A DNA stretch of 64,000 nt from positions 62,001 to 126,000 of the forward strand of contig NZ_CAMHSK010000001.1 of assembly GCF_946187725.1 (NCBI RefSeq), given 5' to 3'. The DNA comes from an uncultured Treponema sp. Its GTDB lineage: Bacteria; Spirochaetota; Spirochaetia; Treponematales; Treponemataceae. The position numbers and the translations under genes were made by a program. Position 1 is the stretch's first letter. The number at the start of each line of letters is the position of its first letter. Positions 34,126 through 43,027 of this stretch are shown here, piece by piece. The notes under the pieces are model-generated. The model had not been told where the DNA came from and did no database searches. It was given only the letters and a program-made list of their open reading frames with translations.

Positions 34126-34845
34126 TTATCTGATTTCGACTGTTCCGTCACCATGAGCGATGAAAGCCGTGGGGCGGAGCCTTGTGAAGAATCCTACTTC
34201 AACAACGCCAGTGATTTTAGCGATTTTGTCTTCCATTTCGACCGGGTTGACCGGCTTTTCCCAGGTGCAGTCAAGGATTTGATTTCCGTTGTCAGTGATT
34301 ACGGGGCCGCATTTTCGCACGCCTTCACGAAGGACGCATTTTGCACCGATTTTATTGAGTTCTTTTTCAACGGCACGCCTTGCACCACCGATGATTTCAA
34401 CCGGGAGCGGGAATTTTGTTCCCAAATCTGGCACTGATTTTGATTCATCGGCTACGACAGCAAATGCCTTTGAGTTGTAAGCAACGATTTTTTCGAGGAG
34501 AAGAGCCGCACCGCCGCCTTTAACGAGATTGTTTTGTGGGTCAATTTCGTCAGCACCGTCAATAGCAAGATCAAGTTCTCCATCGATTACGCGGTCATTG
34601 AGCGTGTAAACAGGAATTCCCAAATCCTTGCAGTAATTTTCGGTCTGGAAGCTTGTGACAACTGCCTTGATATCATGAAGGGTTCCGTCTTCGATTCGTT
34701 CAGAAAGGCGTTTTACGGCAGGAAGTGCCGTGCTGCCTGTTCCCAATCCGATTTTCATGCCTGAGAAGATTTTGCCTTGCTCAATCAGTGTGTCGATTGC
34801 GGTTTTTGCCGCAAGAACCTTCTGTTCATCCTTAGAAATTGCCAT
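34126..34845 (-). CDS. rpiA: Ribose-5-phosphate isomerase A
   Basis: Interconverts ribose-5-phosphate and ribulose-5-phosphate in the pentose phosphate pathway; 239 residues. Motifs are GLGTGSTALPAVKRL near 33-47, TSFQTE near 65, DLAIDGADEIDPQNNLVKGG near 91-110 (catalytic Asp/Glu/Lys), ADESKSVPDLG near 130 and the end GDGTVEIR. ATG 34845 has CGAGGAA. It lies 29 bp after aroDE on the same strand and is probably co-transcribed, supplying the link of pentose and aromatic metabolism. Confidence 0.97.
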   Translation of the reverse strand: MAISKDEQKVLAAKTAIDTLIEQGKIFSGMKIGLGTGSTALPAVKRLSERIEDGTLHDIKAVVTSFQTENYCKDLGIPVYTLNDRVIDGELDLAIDGADEIDPQNNLVKGGGAALLLEKIVAYNSKAFAVVADESKSVPDLGTKFPLPVEIIGGARRAVEKELNKIGAKCVLREGVRKCGPVITDNGNQILDCTWEKPVNPVEMEDKIAKITGVVEVGFFTRLRPTAFIAHGDGTVEIR

Positions 34846-34874
34846 AAATTCCTCGCTTGTGCTAAGTTTTGTAT

Positions 34875-36365
34875 TTATTTTGCTGACATAAACAATTTGA
34901 ACTGTTCGTCAGCCTGATATTTAAGCATTGTGTAGCCGTTATTTACCTTGCAGCCGGCTTTTTTTGCGCGGGCCATAATCGGTGTGACTTCCGGCTCGTA
35001 AACGATGTCATAAATCATTTCTGTGCCAGCAAAGTCGTAGAACCAGAGCGGGTCGTTCTTTTCGTTTGAAGGCTCTGTGCTTCCCATGCCCTTTGATGTA
35101 GTCTGAATTATGATATCCTTGTATTTTTTGAGCGTGGTTATTGATTCAGGACCGAGCGGAGCGTATTCAAATCCGTATTTTTTGCCGAGAACGCGTGCTT
35201 TTGCAATGGTTCTGTTGAAAATACATGCTTTTCCGCCCAATTTTTTGACGGCGTAAGCGATTGCCTTTGCAGCACCACCTGCCCCGATGATTGCAACATG
35301 CTTTTTCTTGAGATTTTTTTCGCCCGTGAATTCGAGAACTGCTTTTGTGAAACCAATGCAGTCCGTATTGTAGCCGAGCCACACACCGCTTTCATTTATG
35401 ACAGTATTACACGCCCCGATTTCATCAACCTTTTTTTCTACGGTAAACAGATTTTTAATGATTTCTTCTTTGTGTGGAATAGTGACGGAAAAACCTTTGA
35501 TTCCAAGCTCATGTGCGAATTCGAAGGCTTCAGTTGCTTTTTCTGCCCTGAACGGAATGTAAACCGCGTTCATGCCTTCTTGCTTGAATCCTGCATTGTG
35601 AAGTTTAGGGCTTGAAGTGTATTTTAACGGCCATCCTGTGATTCCGAAGATTTTAGTCTCATCGTTAATGGCATGGAAATTGTATGTTTCTTCAAGAGTT
35701 TGCGGATCAATCTGACCAATATCCGAAAGAAGCAAATCAGGGTCTGCCGGAGAAGTGTAGCTCAGATAAGAATGGAATTTTTGCGCCAGAATTCGTGATG
35801 GAAGACCGAGCTGACCCATTGCCACAACAATCTGCTCAGAATTCTTGAATTTTTGCATTTCTTTGTACATTTTTGTGACATCATCGAGAGTGTGCGGCAT
35901 GAAAGCAATTTTTGGAATCTCGAAGCGTGAACTCTGCATTGAACGGAGTTTTTCAGCAAAATTCTCGATTGGATTCTTCATGTCATGGAACGAACGGATG
36001 ATTTTTGTGCCGTAAGCCATGGCCGCATCCTGAAGGCTTGAAATATGAAAATCTTCTTCAAAATCGACATAAGCGAAATTCTTTTTGCTGTCTTCGCTTG
36101 CATAAGCCAGAGCGCGTGCAAAAAGCATGGAACGGGCAGCTTCACCCTCAGAGAATTTTCCGCCGTCAACTGTTCGTCTGATTGTTAAAATGCAGGGAAT
36201 TTTTGCAAGGGCCGGAAAATCGCGGATATTGAGCCTTTCGTCATCTTCAAGAAGGTCAACGCGCAGTTCAACTAAATCGATATATGGACGGTATTTATCA
36301 ACAAGAGCTAAATCTTTTTCGATGGTGTCAGCCGTAAGGCAAAGGCAAATCAAAGGTTTCGACAT
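34875..36365 (-). CDS. aroDE: Bifunctional 3-dehydroquinate dehydratase / shikimate dehydrogenase
   Basis: A 496-residue fusion for shikimate pathway steps 3 and 4. Residues 1-225 are type I dehydroquinase: ICLCLTADTIEKDLALVDKY, VELRVDLL, IRSFHDMKNP near 133 (catalytic His) and FMPHTLDD near 165 where the Schiff-base lysine of the family lies nearby in KIAFMPH. From about 230 is shikimate dehydrogenase: FGITGWPLKYTSSPKLHNAG, SVTIPHKEEI (catalytic Lys), GACNTVI, and the NADP loop AIIGAGGAAKAIAYAVKKLG near 356. Such fusions occur in plants and some bacteria. ATG 36365 lies 6 nt after a TATTAT box without Shine-Dalgarno. Confidence 0.95.
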   Translation of the reverse strand: MSKPLICLCLTADTIEKDLALVDKYRPYIDLVELRVDLLEDDERLNIRDFPALAKIPCILTIRRTVDGGKFSEGEAARSMLFARALAYASEDSKKNFAYVDFEEDFHISSLQDAAMAYGTKIIRSFHDMKNPIENFAEKLRSMQSSRFEIPKIAFMPHTLDDVTKMYKEMQKFKNSEQIVVAMGQLGLPSRILAQKFHSYLSYTSPADPDLLLSDIGQIDPQTLEETYNFHAINDETKIFGITGWPLKYTSSPKLHNAGFKQEGMNAVYIPFRAEKATEAFEFAHELGIKGFSVTIPHKEEIIKNLFTVEKKVDEIGACNTVINESGVWLGYNTDCIGFTKAVLEFTGEKNLKKKHVAIIGAGGAAKAIAYAVKKLGGKACIFNRTIAKARVLGKKYGFEYAPLGPESITTLKKYKDIIIQTTSKGMGSTEPSNEKNDPLWFYDFAGTEMIYDIVYEPEVTPIMARAKKAGCKVNNGYTMLKYQADEQFKLFMSAK

Positions 36366-36371
36366 ATCTTA

Positions 36372-36400
36372 ATAATATCTATAATCAAATCCTCAATCAA
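36372..36400 (-). promoter_or_regulatory. aroDE promoter, leaderless type
   Basis: On the minus strand TTGATT, 17 bp, TATTAT, then 6 nt to ATG 36365. Confidence 0.65.
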
Positions 36401-36423
36401 CTGTTTTTACCGCCACATTTCTA

Positions 36424-36452
36424 TAGTAAAAATTCGTAAAATCCATTATATT
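36424..36452 (+). promoter_or_regulatory. hisD promoter, leaderless type
   Basis: TATATT at 36447-36452 ends 6 nt before ATG 36459; the -35 (TAGTAA at 17 bp) is weak. Confidence 0.5.
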
Positions 36453-36458
36453 AATTCC

Positions 36459-37829
36459 ATGATAAGAATACAAAAATACGCAGAAATAGAGCCTGATTTT
36501 TTTGATGGCCGTGATTTCGGCGGTTCTATTGATATTGTAAAAGATGTTCTTTCCGATGTAAAAAAACGTGGTGATGAAGCGCTTGCTGAATATGGTGCAA
36601 AATTTGATGTTTCAGCTCCGTCTTCACTCGAAATCCCTCAGGAAGAACTGAAGGCCGCTGCCGAAAAAATGCAGCGTGAAAATCCTGATTTATACAAATC
36701 ACTTCAATACAGTCATGATTTGGCATTGCGCTTTGCCAAAAAACAGCGGGAATCTTTCGATGATTTTGAAGTCGAACTTGAACCGGGCGTGTTCACTGGT
36801 CAGAAAAACATTCCTGTTGACCGTGCCGGCGTTTATGTTCCTGCAGGCCGGTTCCCGCTCGTTTCTACTGTTGTCATGACAATTACTCCGGCAGTAGCGG
36901 CTGGTGTCAAAGAAGTCATTTTGTGCACGCCTCCACGCGTTCATCCAAGTGACCTTGCCGCTGCCCAAAAAGCTGGCACTGGTGTTCCCGGCAAACCTTT
37001 TGTCGGAGGCAAGCCTTATGCAGACGAAAATATCATGGCGGCAGCATATATTTGTGGCGTAACAAAGGCATTCGCTTGCGGAGGCTCACAGGCAATCGGT
37101 GCAATGGCTTTTGGCACAAAATCTGTTCCACGCACAGATGTAATCGTTGGGCCTGGCAATAAATTCGTCGCTGAGGCAAAAAAACTTGTTTACGGCACGG
37201 TCGGAATCGACATGATTGCCGGTCCAACAGAAGTTTTCATCATTGCCGACAAGGCAGCTCATCCTGCATGGGTTGCCGCAGACCTTCTTGCACAGGCAGA
37301 GCATGATGTCGTTGCCCAGCCGGTTCTTGCAACTGATTCAGAAGAACTTGCAAAAGCGGTCGCTTCAGAAATCGAAAAGCAGCTTGAAACTCTCGAAACA
37401 AAGGCCACCGCAGAACAGAGCATCAAAAATTGTGGAAGAATCATCATTTGCGAAAATCTGGAACAGGCGGCAGAAGCGGCAAACAGAAAGGCTCCTGAGC
37501 ATCTTGAACTTGCAATGGATGAAGGGCCTGCTCGTGACAAGATTGCCTCGCTCGTTCACAATTACGGTTCGCTGTTCATCGGTCACGGAAGTGCAGAAGT
37601 TTTCGGTGATTATGCAGCAGGTTTGAATCACACTTTGCCTACAAGTGGAAGTGCACGATTCACCGGCGGATTGAGCGTCCGTGTGTTCTTAAAGACTGTC
37701 ACTACGCTGCGGGCAATTCCTGGCTCAAAAGGTGCTGTAGCTTCGGCAGAGGCTTCGGGATTTTTGGGAGATGCTGAAGGTCTGGCAGGTCATGCAAGGG
37801 CGGCCCGAATAAGACTCGGCAAAAATTAA
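36459..37829 (+). CDS. hisD: Histidinol dehydrogenase
   Basis: Zinc enzyme doing the last two oxidations of histidine synthesis; 456 residues, slightly longer than the usual 430. GRFPLVSTVVMTITPAVAAG near 130 and GGSQAIGAMAFGT near 208 are the Rossmann regions, VGPGNKFVAEAKK near 230, AGPTEVFIIAD near 250, AQAEHDVVAQP near 277 (Gln and His zinc ligands), KAPEHLEL near 347 (catalytic Glu) and NHTLPTSG near 390. Residues about 168-190 (AQKAGTGVPGKPFVGGKPYA) are an extra loop. No other his gene is near. No ribosome binding site precedes ATG 36459. Confidence 0.93.
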   Translation: MIRIQKYAEIEPDFFDGRDFGGSIDIVKDVLSDVKKRGDEALAEYGAKFDVSAPSSLEIPQEELKAAAEKMQRENPDLYKSLQYSHDLALRFAKKQRESFDDFEVELEPGVFTGQKNIPVDRAGVYVPAGRFPLVSTVVMTITPAVAAGVKEVILCTPPRVHPSDLAAAQKAGTGVPGKPFVGGKPYADENIMAAAYICGVTKAFACGGSQAIGAMAFGTKSVPRTDVIVGPGNKFVAEAKKLVYGTVGIDMIAGPTEVFIIADKAAHPAWVAADLLAQAEHDVVAQPVLATDSEELAKAVASEIEKQLETLETKATAEQSIKNCGRIIICENLEQAAEAANRKAPEHLELAMDEGPARDKIASLVHNYGSLFIGHGSAEVFGDYAAGLNHTLPTSGSARFTGGLSVRVFLKTVTTLRAIPGSKGAVASAEASGFLGDAEGLAGHARAARIRLGKN

Positions 37830-37877
37830 GTTTGAATTGGTCAGCGTTGACCAAGTATTTGATTGTTGGAGAATTAA

Positions 37878-38453
37878 ATGAAAATTTACAAATTAGGCGA
37901 AGAAGTATTAAGGAAGAAATGTGTTCCAGTTGAGCCGGAAGAAATTAATGATTCACTCCGCGAAACATTCAATGAAATGTTCGAGACCATGATTGAAGCT
38001 GATGGAGTTGGTCTTGCAGCTCCTCAGGTCGGTATTTCAAAACGATATTTCGTGATTATTTCAGACGATGATATTCGAAGAGTTTTTATCAATCCGCAGA
38101 TTATCGGAACAAGTGCTGATTTGTGCGATTATGATGAAGGATGCCTTTCACTTCCAGGTTTCAATGAAACAATCAAACGGCCTTCAAAGGTTACGGTTCA
38201 GGCATTAAACGAGTTCGGAAAGCCGTTCACCCTTAATGCAGAAGGCTTGCTTGCACGAATCATTCAACACGAATATGATCATCTTGAAGGAATCGTGTAC
38301 ATCGATCGTGGCGATCCTCAATATGCCGCAAAAGTCACAGAGCAGATGAAAAAACGGCAGGAACGAGCTGCCAAAAAAGAAGCAGAGAAGGCAAGAAAAG
38401 CCGCAAGCATAGCAGCAAAACTTGCCGCAAAGCAAGCAAAAAAATCACAATAG
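37878..38453 (+). CDS. def: Peptide deformylase
   Basis: Removes the formyl group from nascent proteins; 191 residues. The three family motifs are GVGLAAPQVG near 41-50, EGCLSLPG near 89-96 (metal-binding Cys) and QHEYDHLEG near 132-140 (HExxH). The last 45 residues form a Lys/Ala-rich helical tail (KKEAEKARKAASIAAKLAAK) not needed for catalysis and possibly ribosome binding. TTGGAG precedes ATG 37878. It heads a set with the NifU-type protein and the radical SAM gene. Confidence 0.97.
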   Translation: MKIYKLGEEVLRKKCVPVEPEEINDSLRETFNEMFETMIEADGVGLAAPQVGISKRYFVIISDDDIRRVFINPQIIGTSADLCDYDEGCLSLPGFNETIKRPSKVTVQALNEFGKPFTLNAEGLLARIIQHEYDHLEGIVYIDRGDPQYAAKVTEQMKKRQERAAKKEAEKARKAASIAAKLAAKQAKKSQ

Positions 38454-38463
38454 GAGTAAAACT

Positions 38464-38700
38464 ATGACAAAAGAACAGGAAGCTACCGTAATGGAAGCAC
38501 TTGATATGTTCCGCCCTCAGTTACAGGCAGACGGCGGTGATATGGAATTCGTTTCAATCGACGAGCAGAACCGCGTACACTTGCGCCTCACAGGAGCATG
38601 TGGCTCTTGCCCGATGGCACTTATGACCCTCAAAATGGGCGTAGAGCGTTACCTCAAAGACGCATGCCCAGAAGTTTCTGAGGTCGTTCAGGAACAGTGA
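38464..38700 (+). CDS. NifU C-terminal domain protein (Fe-S scaffold/carrier)
   Basis: A 78-residue stand-alone Nfu domain: ALDMFRPQLQADGGDMEFV, then HLRLTGACGSCPMALMTLKM with the CxxC that binds a 4Fe-4S cluster, and ERYLKDACPEV. ATG 38464 has TAGGAG 8 nt upstream. It sits 10 bp after def and overlaps the start of the radical SAM gene by GTGA; a cluster carrier coupled to an Fe-S enzyme gene makes functional sense. Confidence 0.95.
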   Translation: MTKEQEATVMEALDMFRPQLQADGGDMEFVSIDEQNRVHLRLTGACGSCPMALMTLKMGVERYLKDACPEVSEVVQEQ

Positions 38701-40550
38701 GCCTTTTTCTTCCAGTTTCAAAACAAGACCTTCTCGACCGTGGCATAGACGAGCCTGACTTTGTTTTTGTGTCAGGTGACGCTTATGTTGACCATGCTTC
38801 TTTTGCCTCGGCTCTTCTGGGGCGGCTTCTCGAAGCGAACGGCTACAGCGTGGCGATTCTGCCTCAGCCGGACTGGAAGAATGTCGAAGAATTCCGCAAG
38901 TTCGGGCGCCCAAAGCTTGGATTTCTGGTGAGTGCTGGAGCCATGGACAGCATGGTCTCAAACTATACCGCCAACAACAAGCCCCGGAGCGAAGACGTTT
39001 ATGCTCACGGCGGAGTCGCGGGCCACAGGCCGGACAGGGCTTTAATCACTTACATTTCAAAAATCCGTGAAGCCTACAAGGGCGTGAATATCCTTATCGG
39101 CGGAATTGAGGCAAGCTTGCGCCGCACGAGCCACTACGATTACTGGTCAAACACCGTGCGCCGTTCGATTCTCCTTGATTCAAAGGCTGATTTGCTCATG
39201 TACGGCATGGGCGAACATTCTATCCTCGAAATAGCCGCAAAACTCCGTGAAGGAATCCCTGCCAAAGCTATCCGTGGTGTGCGCGGAACTGTCTGGTACA
39301 CGAGCAAGGCCGAAGAATTGCCGGAACATGTAAGCTGGAACGAGCGCAATCAGAATAACGCCGCAATCATGCTCCCTTCTTACGCCGAAATTGCCAAAAA
39401 CACGCCGGAATGCAAGAGGCTCTTTGCCGAAAGCTATCTCGTTCAGGAGCAGAACACCGATGCGATTAACGGCCATCTTCTGATTGAGCCGGTTGATGCC
39501 CGCTTTATTGTGCAGGAGCCGGCCGCCCTCCCCCTCACCACACAAGAATTCGATGCGATTTACGAGCTTCCTTTTACACGAAGATGGCACCCCATGTACG
39601 ACTCTCCTGCCGAAAACGGAAAGACAGGCATTCCCGCGCTCTCCGAAGTTCAGTTCAGTCTCGTAAGCTCACGCGGATGCTTTGGAGCCTGTTCATTCTG
39701 TGCGATTACCTTTCATCAGGGCCGGCGCATTCAGGCACGGAGCCACGAAAGCCTCATTAAAGAAGCAAAAATCATCACCGAAAACCCGGATTTTAAGGGC
39801 TACATTCACGATGTCGGTGGCCCCACGGCAAATTTCCGCCACGATGCGTGCCGCTTCCAAAAAGACCGTGGAGCCTGCCCGAACAAAGACTGCATGGGAA
39901 CCAATCCATGCAAAAACGTGAATGTCGATCACACGGAATACGTCGAGCTTTTGCGAAAATTGCGCGCGCTTCCAAAAGTCAAAAAAGTCTTTATCCGCTC
40001 TGGAATCCGATTTGACTATCTGATGATGGACAAGGACAAAACTTTCTTCAAGGAACTGGTGGAGCATCACATTTCAGGCCAGCTCAAAGTCGCGCCTGAA
40101 CACGTGTCAAACAAACTTCTCCGCCTCATGCGAAAGAGCAGCCACGAGCTTTACGAAGAATTTGCCGAAGAGTATGCCGAATGGAACAAAAAACTCGGCA
40201 AAAAACAGTATCTCGTGCCCTATTACATCTGCTCGCACCCGGGAGCAGGCCTTGCCGAAGCAATTGAAGTCGCACTTTATCTCAAAAAGACAGGCTTCGT
40301 CCCAGACCAGGTTCAGGACTTCTACCCTACTCCGGGAAGCCTTTCAACCTGCATGTACTGGACAGGCCTCAACCCGCGTAACCGCCTTGAAAACGGCGAA
40401 TTTGAAGAAGTCTACGTAGCCCGTGGAGCACACGAACGCCGCTTACAGCGCGCGCTCCTGCAATTCAACCGCCGCGAAAACTGGCCTTTAGTAAAAGAAG
40501 CCCTGGAAAAGGCCGGAAGAAGGGATTTGATTAAAGTGCTGATGAAGTAA
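38697..40550 (+). CDS. YgiQ-family radical SAM protein
   Basis: A 617-residue protein of the YgiQ group (UPF0313). The start is GTG 38697, overlapping the previous stop as GTGA, and gives the family N-terminus FLPVSKQDLLDRGIDEPDFV. A cobalamin-binding-like N-terminal region contains DAYVDHASFASALLGRLLEA; the radical SAM motif RGCFGACSFCAI is near 325-336 and the family tail has DQVQDFYPTPGSLSTCMYWT near 540. The biological reaction of YgiQ is not known. Base composition is GC-richer than the following island. It is the last gene of the def unit. Confidence 0.95.
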   Translation: MSLFLPVSKQDLLDRGIDEPDFVFVSGDAYVDHASFASALLGRLLEANGYSVAILPQPDWKNVEEFRKFGRPKLGFLVSAGAMDSMVSNYTANNKPRSEDVYAHGGVAGHRPDRALITYISKIREAYKGVNILIGGIEASLRRTSHYDYWSNTVRRSILLDSKADLLMYGMGEHSILEIAAKLREGIPAKAIRGVRGTVWYTSKAEELPEHVSWNERNQNNAAIMLPSYAEIAKNTPECKRLFAESYLVQEQNTDAINGHLLIEPVDARFIVQEPAALPLTTQEFDAIYELPFTRRWHPMYDSPAENGKTGIPALSEVQFSLVSSRGCFGACSFCAITFHQGRRIQARSHESLIKEAKIITENPDFKGYIHDVGGPTANFRHDACRFQKDRGACPNKDCMGTNPCKNVNVDHTEYVELLRKLRALPKVKKVFIRSGIRFDYLMMDKDKTFFKELVEHHISGQLKVAPEHVSNKLLRLMRKSSHELYEEFAEEYAEWNKKLGKKQYLVPYYICSHPGAGLAEAIEVALYLKKTGFVPDQVQDFYPTPGSLSTCMYWTGLNPRNRLENGEFEEVYVARGAHERRLQRALLQFNRRENWPLVKEALEKAGRRDLIKVLMK

Positions 40551-40592
40551 AATTTATTATTTGTAGGTTTATATTTTTGAACTTTTAACTAA

Positions 40593-40895
40593 CTACTCTG
40601 CTTTATCAAACACAGCGTTCACAGACTGCAATACACTTTCAATTACTTCCGATCGTAAATTTTCTAAATTGTGAAACTCGAAGCCACCCTTATCAAATAA
40701 ATCCAAAGAATCAACATTAAGTGCCGCTGCAATCTGACGAAGCATCGGTAGTGATGGAAAATATCTGCCATTTTCAATCATAGCAATGTAATTTGCAGAG
40801 GCTTTTGCTTCTTCTGCAAGTTTTTCCTGAGAAAAATGTAATTGTTTTCGATATCGTTTCATATTGCTCGCAAGACAAGCCTGTATCTTATCCAT
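40593..40895 (-). CDS. XRE-family transcriptional regulator
   Basis: A 100-residue Cro/C1-type protein. The helix-turn-helix spans about residues 8-65 (RKQLHFSQEKLAEEAKASAN, then YIAMIENGRYFPSLPMLRQI), with a short C-terminal helix for dimerisation. The gene is divergent from a candidate nuclease and shares with it an AT-rich control region with repeated half-sites. The size and layout fit an autoregulator, such as the controller proteins of restriction systems, but a methyltransferase is missing. Base composition is clearly more AT-rich than the genes to its left. Confidence 0.9.
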   Translation of the reverse strand: MDKIQACLASNMKRYRKQLHFSQEKLAEEAKASANYIAMIENGRYFPSLPMLRQIAAALNVDSLDLFDKGGFEFHNLENLRSEVIESVLQSVNAVFDKAE

Positions 40896-40941
40896 AAATT
40901 TTATAATTCACAGTGATATAAATTATTTTTCTATAAATATT

Positions 40942-41000
40942 GCTTATTTACTATTAAGTATTGCGGATATAAACTTATATATATAAGCAATGCTTATAAT
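40942..41000. promoter_or_regulatory. Divergent control region with ATAAGC half-sites
   Basis: ATAAGCAATGCTTAT at 40983-40997 is a palindrome that overlaps TATAAT at 40995-41000, the -10 of the nuclease gene. Another GCTTAT half-site is at 40942-40947 and a related AAGTATTGC is at 40957-40965. The -35 region is poor. This suits binding of the XRE protein. Confidence 0.55.
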
Positions 41001-41025
41001 ATTCTTACTAGGCGAAGGAATGACA

Positions 41026-41832
41026 ATGTTTTCAAAATTCCGAATATTCTCTCACCTTGAAACCTACAAAAAAGCTGTTTTGAAAACCAAAGCTAAAGGA
41101 AATTTCAGAAGTCAAGACTATTCGCATATTCTCCCAAAAGATGAAATCGAGAAAAATCTCTTACAAACAGATTTCAAAGAAAAACTGCACGCGACATTTT
41201 CTGAACTGAAATCAAAAAATCAGATTCATCGGTATTTTCACCACCTTAATTCTTCACAAGCATTTGCACTAAATCTTTTTGTTCCAGTAATGGAAGGAGA
41301 GTTGTATCAAGATTTTCTTGAAAAGGAAATTGGTAATGTTTCAAAAGCGGAATTTGAACATATTGAAGAAAATTCGTTCGAGAAGAATGAAAATCGAAAG
41401 ACAAATTTTGATTTTTATATTTGTGCGGATAAAAAGAATTATTTTTTTGAAGTGAAATACACAGAAGATTCGTTTGGTAAAGCAAAAAATGATACTAGTC
41501 ACCAAGAAAAATACAATAGAACTTATAAAGCAGAATTAGAAAAAATCTGTTCCAAAAATATCGATGAAAAACGATTTCTAAAAGAATACCAATTGTGGCG
41601 AAACCTATGTCATGTTCAGTATGGTGAAGTCTATTTTGTTTTTCCCTCGTTTCGCTCTGACCTCAAGGCAAAAGTTGAAGAAGCGAAATCCCTATTAAAG
41701 ACCGAACATCAAGATTCGGTTCATGTTTTGGAAATTGATGATTTCGTAAAACGAATGACTGGCAGTAATAGTGAAAAAATTTCTGCACATTATAAGGAAT
41801 TCAAGAAGAAATATCTTGATTTTTTAGTGTAG
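41026..41832 (+). CDS. Candidate PD-(D/E)XK nuclease (restriction-endonuclease-like)
   Basis: A 268-residue protein from ATG 41026, six bases after GAAGGA; an ATG at 41020 touches the binding site. KTNFDFYICADKKNYFFEVK near residues 124-143 has the Asp, hydrophobic strand and E-x-K of the PD-(D/E)XK fold (D128, E141, K143). The earlier HRYFHHLNSSQAFALNLFVP near 66-85 recalls a group of putative restriction endonucleases of the PGN_0703 type; I am not certain of the name. It is divergent from the XRE gene. No methyltransferase gene is in the window, so it is either solitary or not a classical restriction enzyme. Codon use is AT-rich, suggesting acquisition. Confidence 0.65.
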   Translation: MFSKFRIFSHLETYKKAVLKTKAKGNFRSQDYSHILPKDEIEKNLLQTDFKEKLHATFSELKSKNQIHRYFHHLNSSQAFALNLFVPVMEGELYQDFLEKEIGNVSKAEFEHIEENSFEKNENRKTNFDFYICADKKNYFFEVKYTEDSFGKAKNDTSHQEKYNRTYKAELEKICSKNIDEKRFLKEYQLWRNLCHVQYGEVYFVFPSFRSDLKAKVEEAKSLLKTEHQDSVHVLEIDDFVKRMTGSNSEKISAHYKEFKKKYLDFLV

Positions 41833-41839
41833 CGAGATT

Positions 41840-42847
41840 TTGAAAAAGATTTTATGTTTTGGAGTTACCATAATTGCCTTTTTATTAACAAGTTGTATAA
41901 CAGGTGCGGCCTTGGTTGGAAAATCTTCTGGAGTTACACAGGAAGTATGGCTATAGCGTAATGAGGAGTCCTTTAGCAAATGGGCAGATATAAAATGGAC
42001 GACCGTAACTTCGTATTCAGATTTATTTGAGTGGGGGGCCAGAAAGGCACTAGCACCGCTTCCTTCAGAAATGGTGACAATTCAGTTTAGCTCTGGTCGA
42101 TTTCCATCTGCTAGTTTAACAAGAAGCAATCCTGAGCAATTTCCTAACAAAGAGGGCTGGGAAAGTTTTGAGTGGAAATTTCCACAACTGGTTGGCAAAG
42201 AAAAATGGGCAAAAGGTTATGAATCACAATTAGAAAAATCGCCAGATATACAGAAAAAATTTTCTGAATTAAAAGATAAATACAAGGATATATCTAAGTA
42301 TGACTATGTTGTTGAAGTTCAGTTCGATGCAAGCGACATTGAATTTAAAAAGAATGAATATTCAGATTCAAGTTCTTTTTATAATGAGATTTGGTATGAA
42401 GCTTATATTCCAGAAGGCAAAGTAAAAAATATAAAAGTTTATGAATGGTCTTTACCAAATGAAGTTCCTGTTATTTTAAATGGGAAAGAAGTAGGAAAAC
42501 GTAAAATTTCCAATAACAACACTTTTGCAGCATCTTTTGAATGTACAAAAATGAAGGATGTCATTGATGGATTTAAATTCAATGGATATACAGGAAGAGC
42601 AGTACTAGTTCTCCCTTTACAAGTAACCCGCGTTGGCGACCATTATTCTTGTGAGGGGTATGAGTTCTGGTGTGACTATGATAGTCTTGTTCAAGGTGGA
42701 CACATTCAAACAAAAGTCACATATGAGTATGCAACAGTATTTAGCAGAGAGCGTACTTGGATAAAAACATTCTTTTGTTTTGAGTTTGATGAAAAATCCG
42801 GTACTTACAGATTAGAATTACATAGAGGAGATGATATATTTTACTAA
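41840..42847 (+). pseudogene. Lipoprotein gene interrupted by an in-frame amber codon
   Basis: From TTG 41840 a lipoprotein signal is read, KKILCFGVTIIAFLLTSC, then ITGAALVGKSSGVTQEVWL, and an amber TAG at 41954-41956. The same frame continues without another stop to 42847: RNEESFSKWADIKWTTVTSY and on into a 258-residue stretch that has its own ATG at 42071. So a protein of about 335 residues is broken by one nonsense codon. The downstream part has beta-rich character (DYVVEVQFDASDIEFKKNEY) and no recognised family. It follows the nuclease gene by 7 bp. It may be a recent mutation, a sequencing error, or a case of read-through. Confidence 0.7.
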
Positions 42848-42858
42848 TATTTCATAGA

Positions 42859-42898
42859 TATCCCGCATTGCCCGATTTTTCGCCAGTGCGGGATTTTA
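42859..42898 (+). terminator. Intrinsic terminator after the interrupted lipoprotein
   Basis: ATCCCGCA and TGCGGGAT pair around a loop of about 20 nt and are followed by TTTATTTAT. Confidence 0.7.
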
Positions 42899-43027
42899 TT
42901 TATAAAAAAAGTGTTCTTTCTATTCTACAATTCCAAAGAAAAACTAAACCAATAAAGATTATAGTATTAACTTGACATTTATAATTAAATTATTGTATAG
43001 TAAATACAAATTGGAGGTCAGAATTTT

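Noticed and set aside
37216-37626. 136-codon overlapping frame in hisD
   Set aside because: Same strand but different frame from the conserved hisD; Gln/Lys-rich nonsense typical of shadows.
36459-37829. Histidine operon
   Set aside because: Only hisD is here; flanking genes are aroDE and def.
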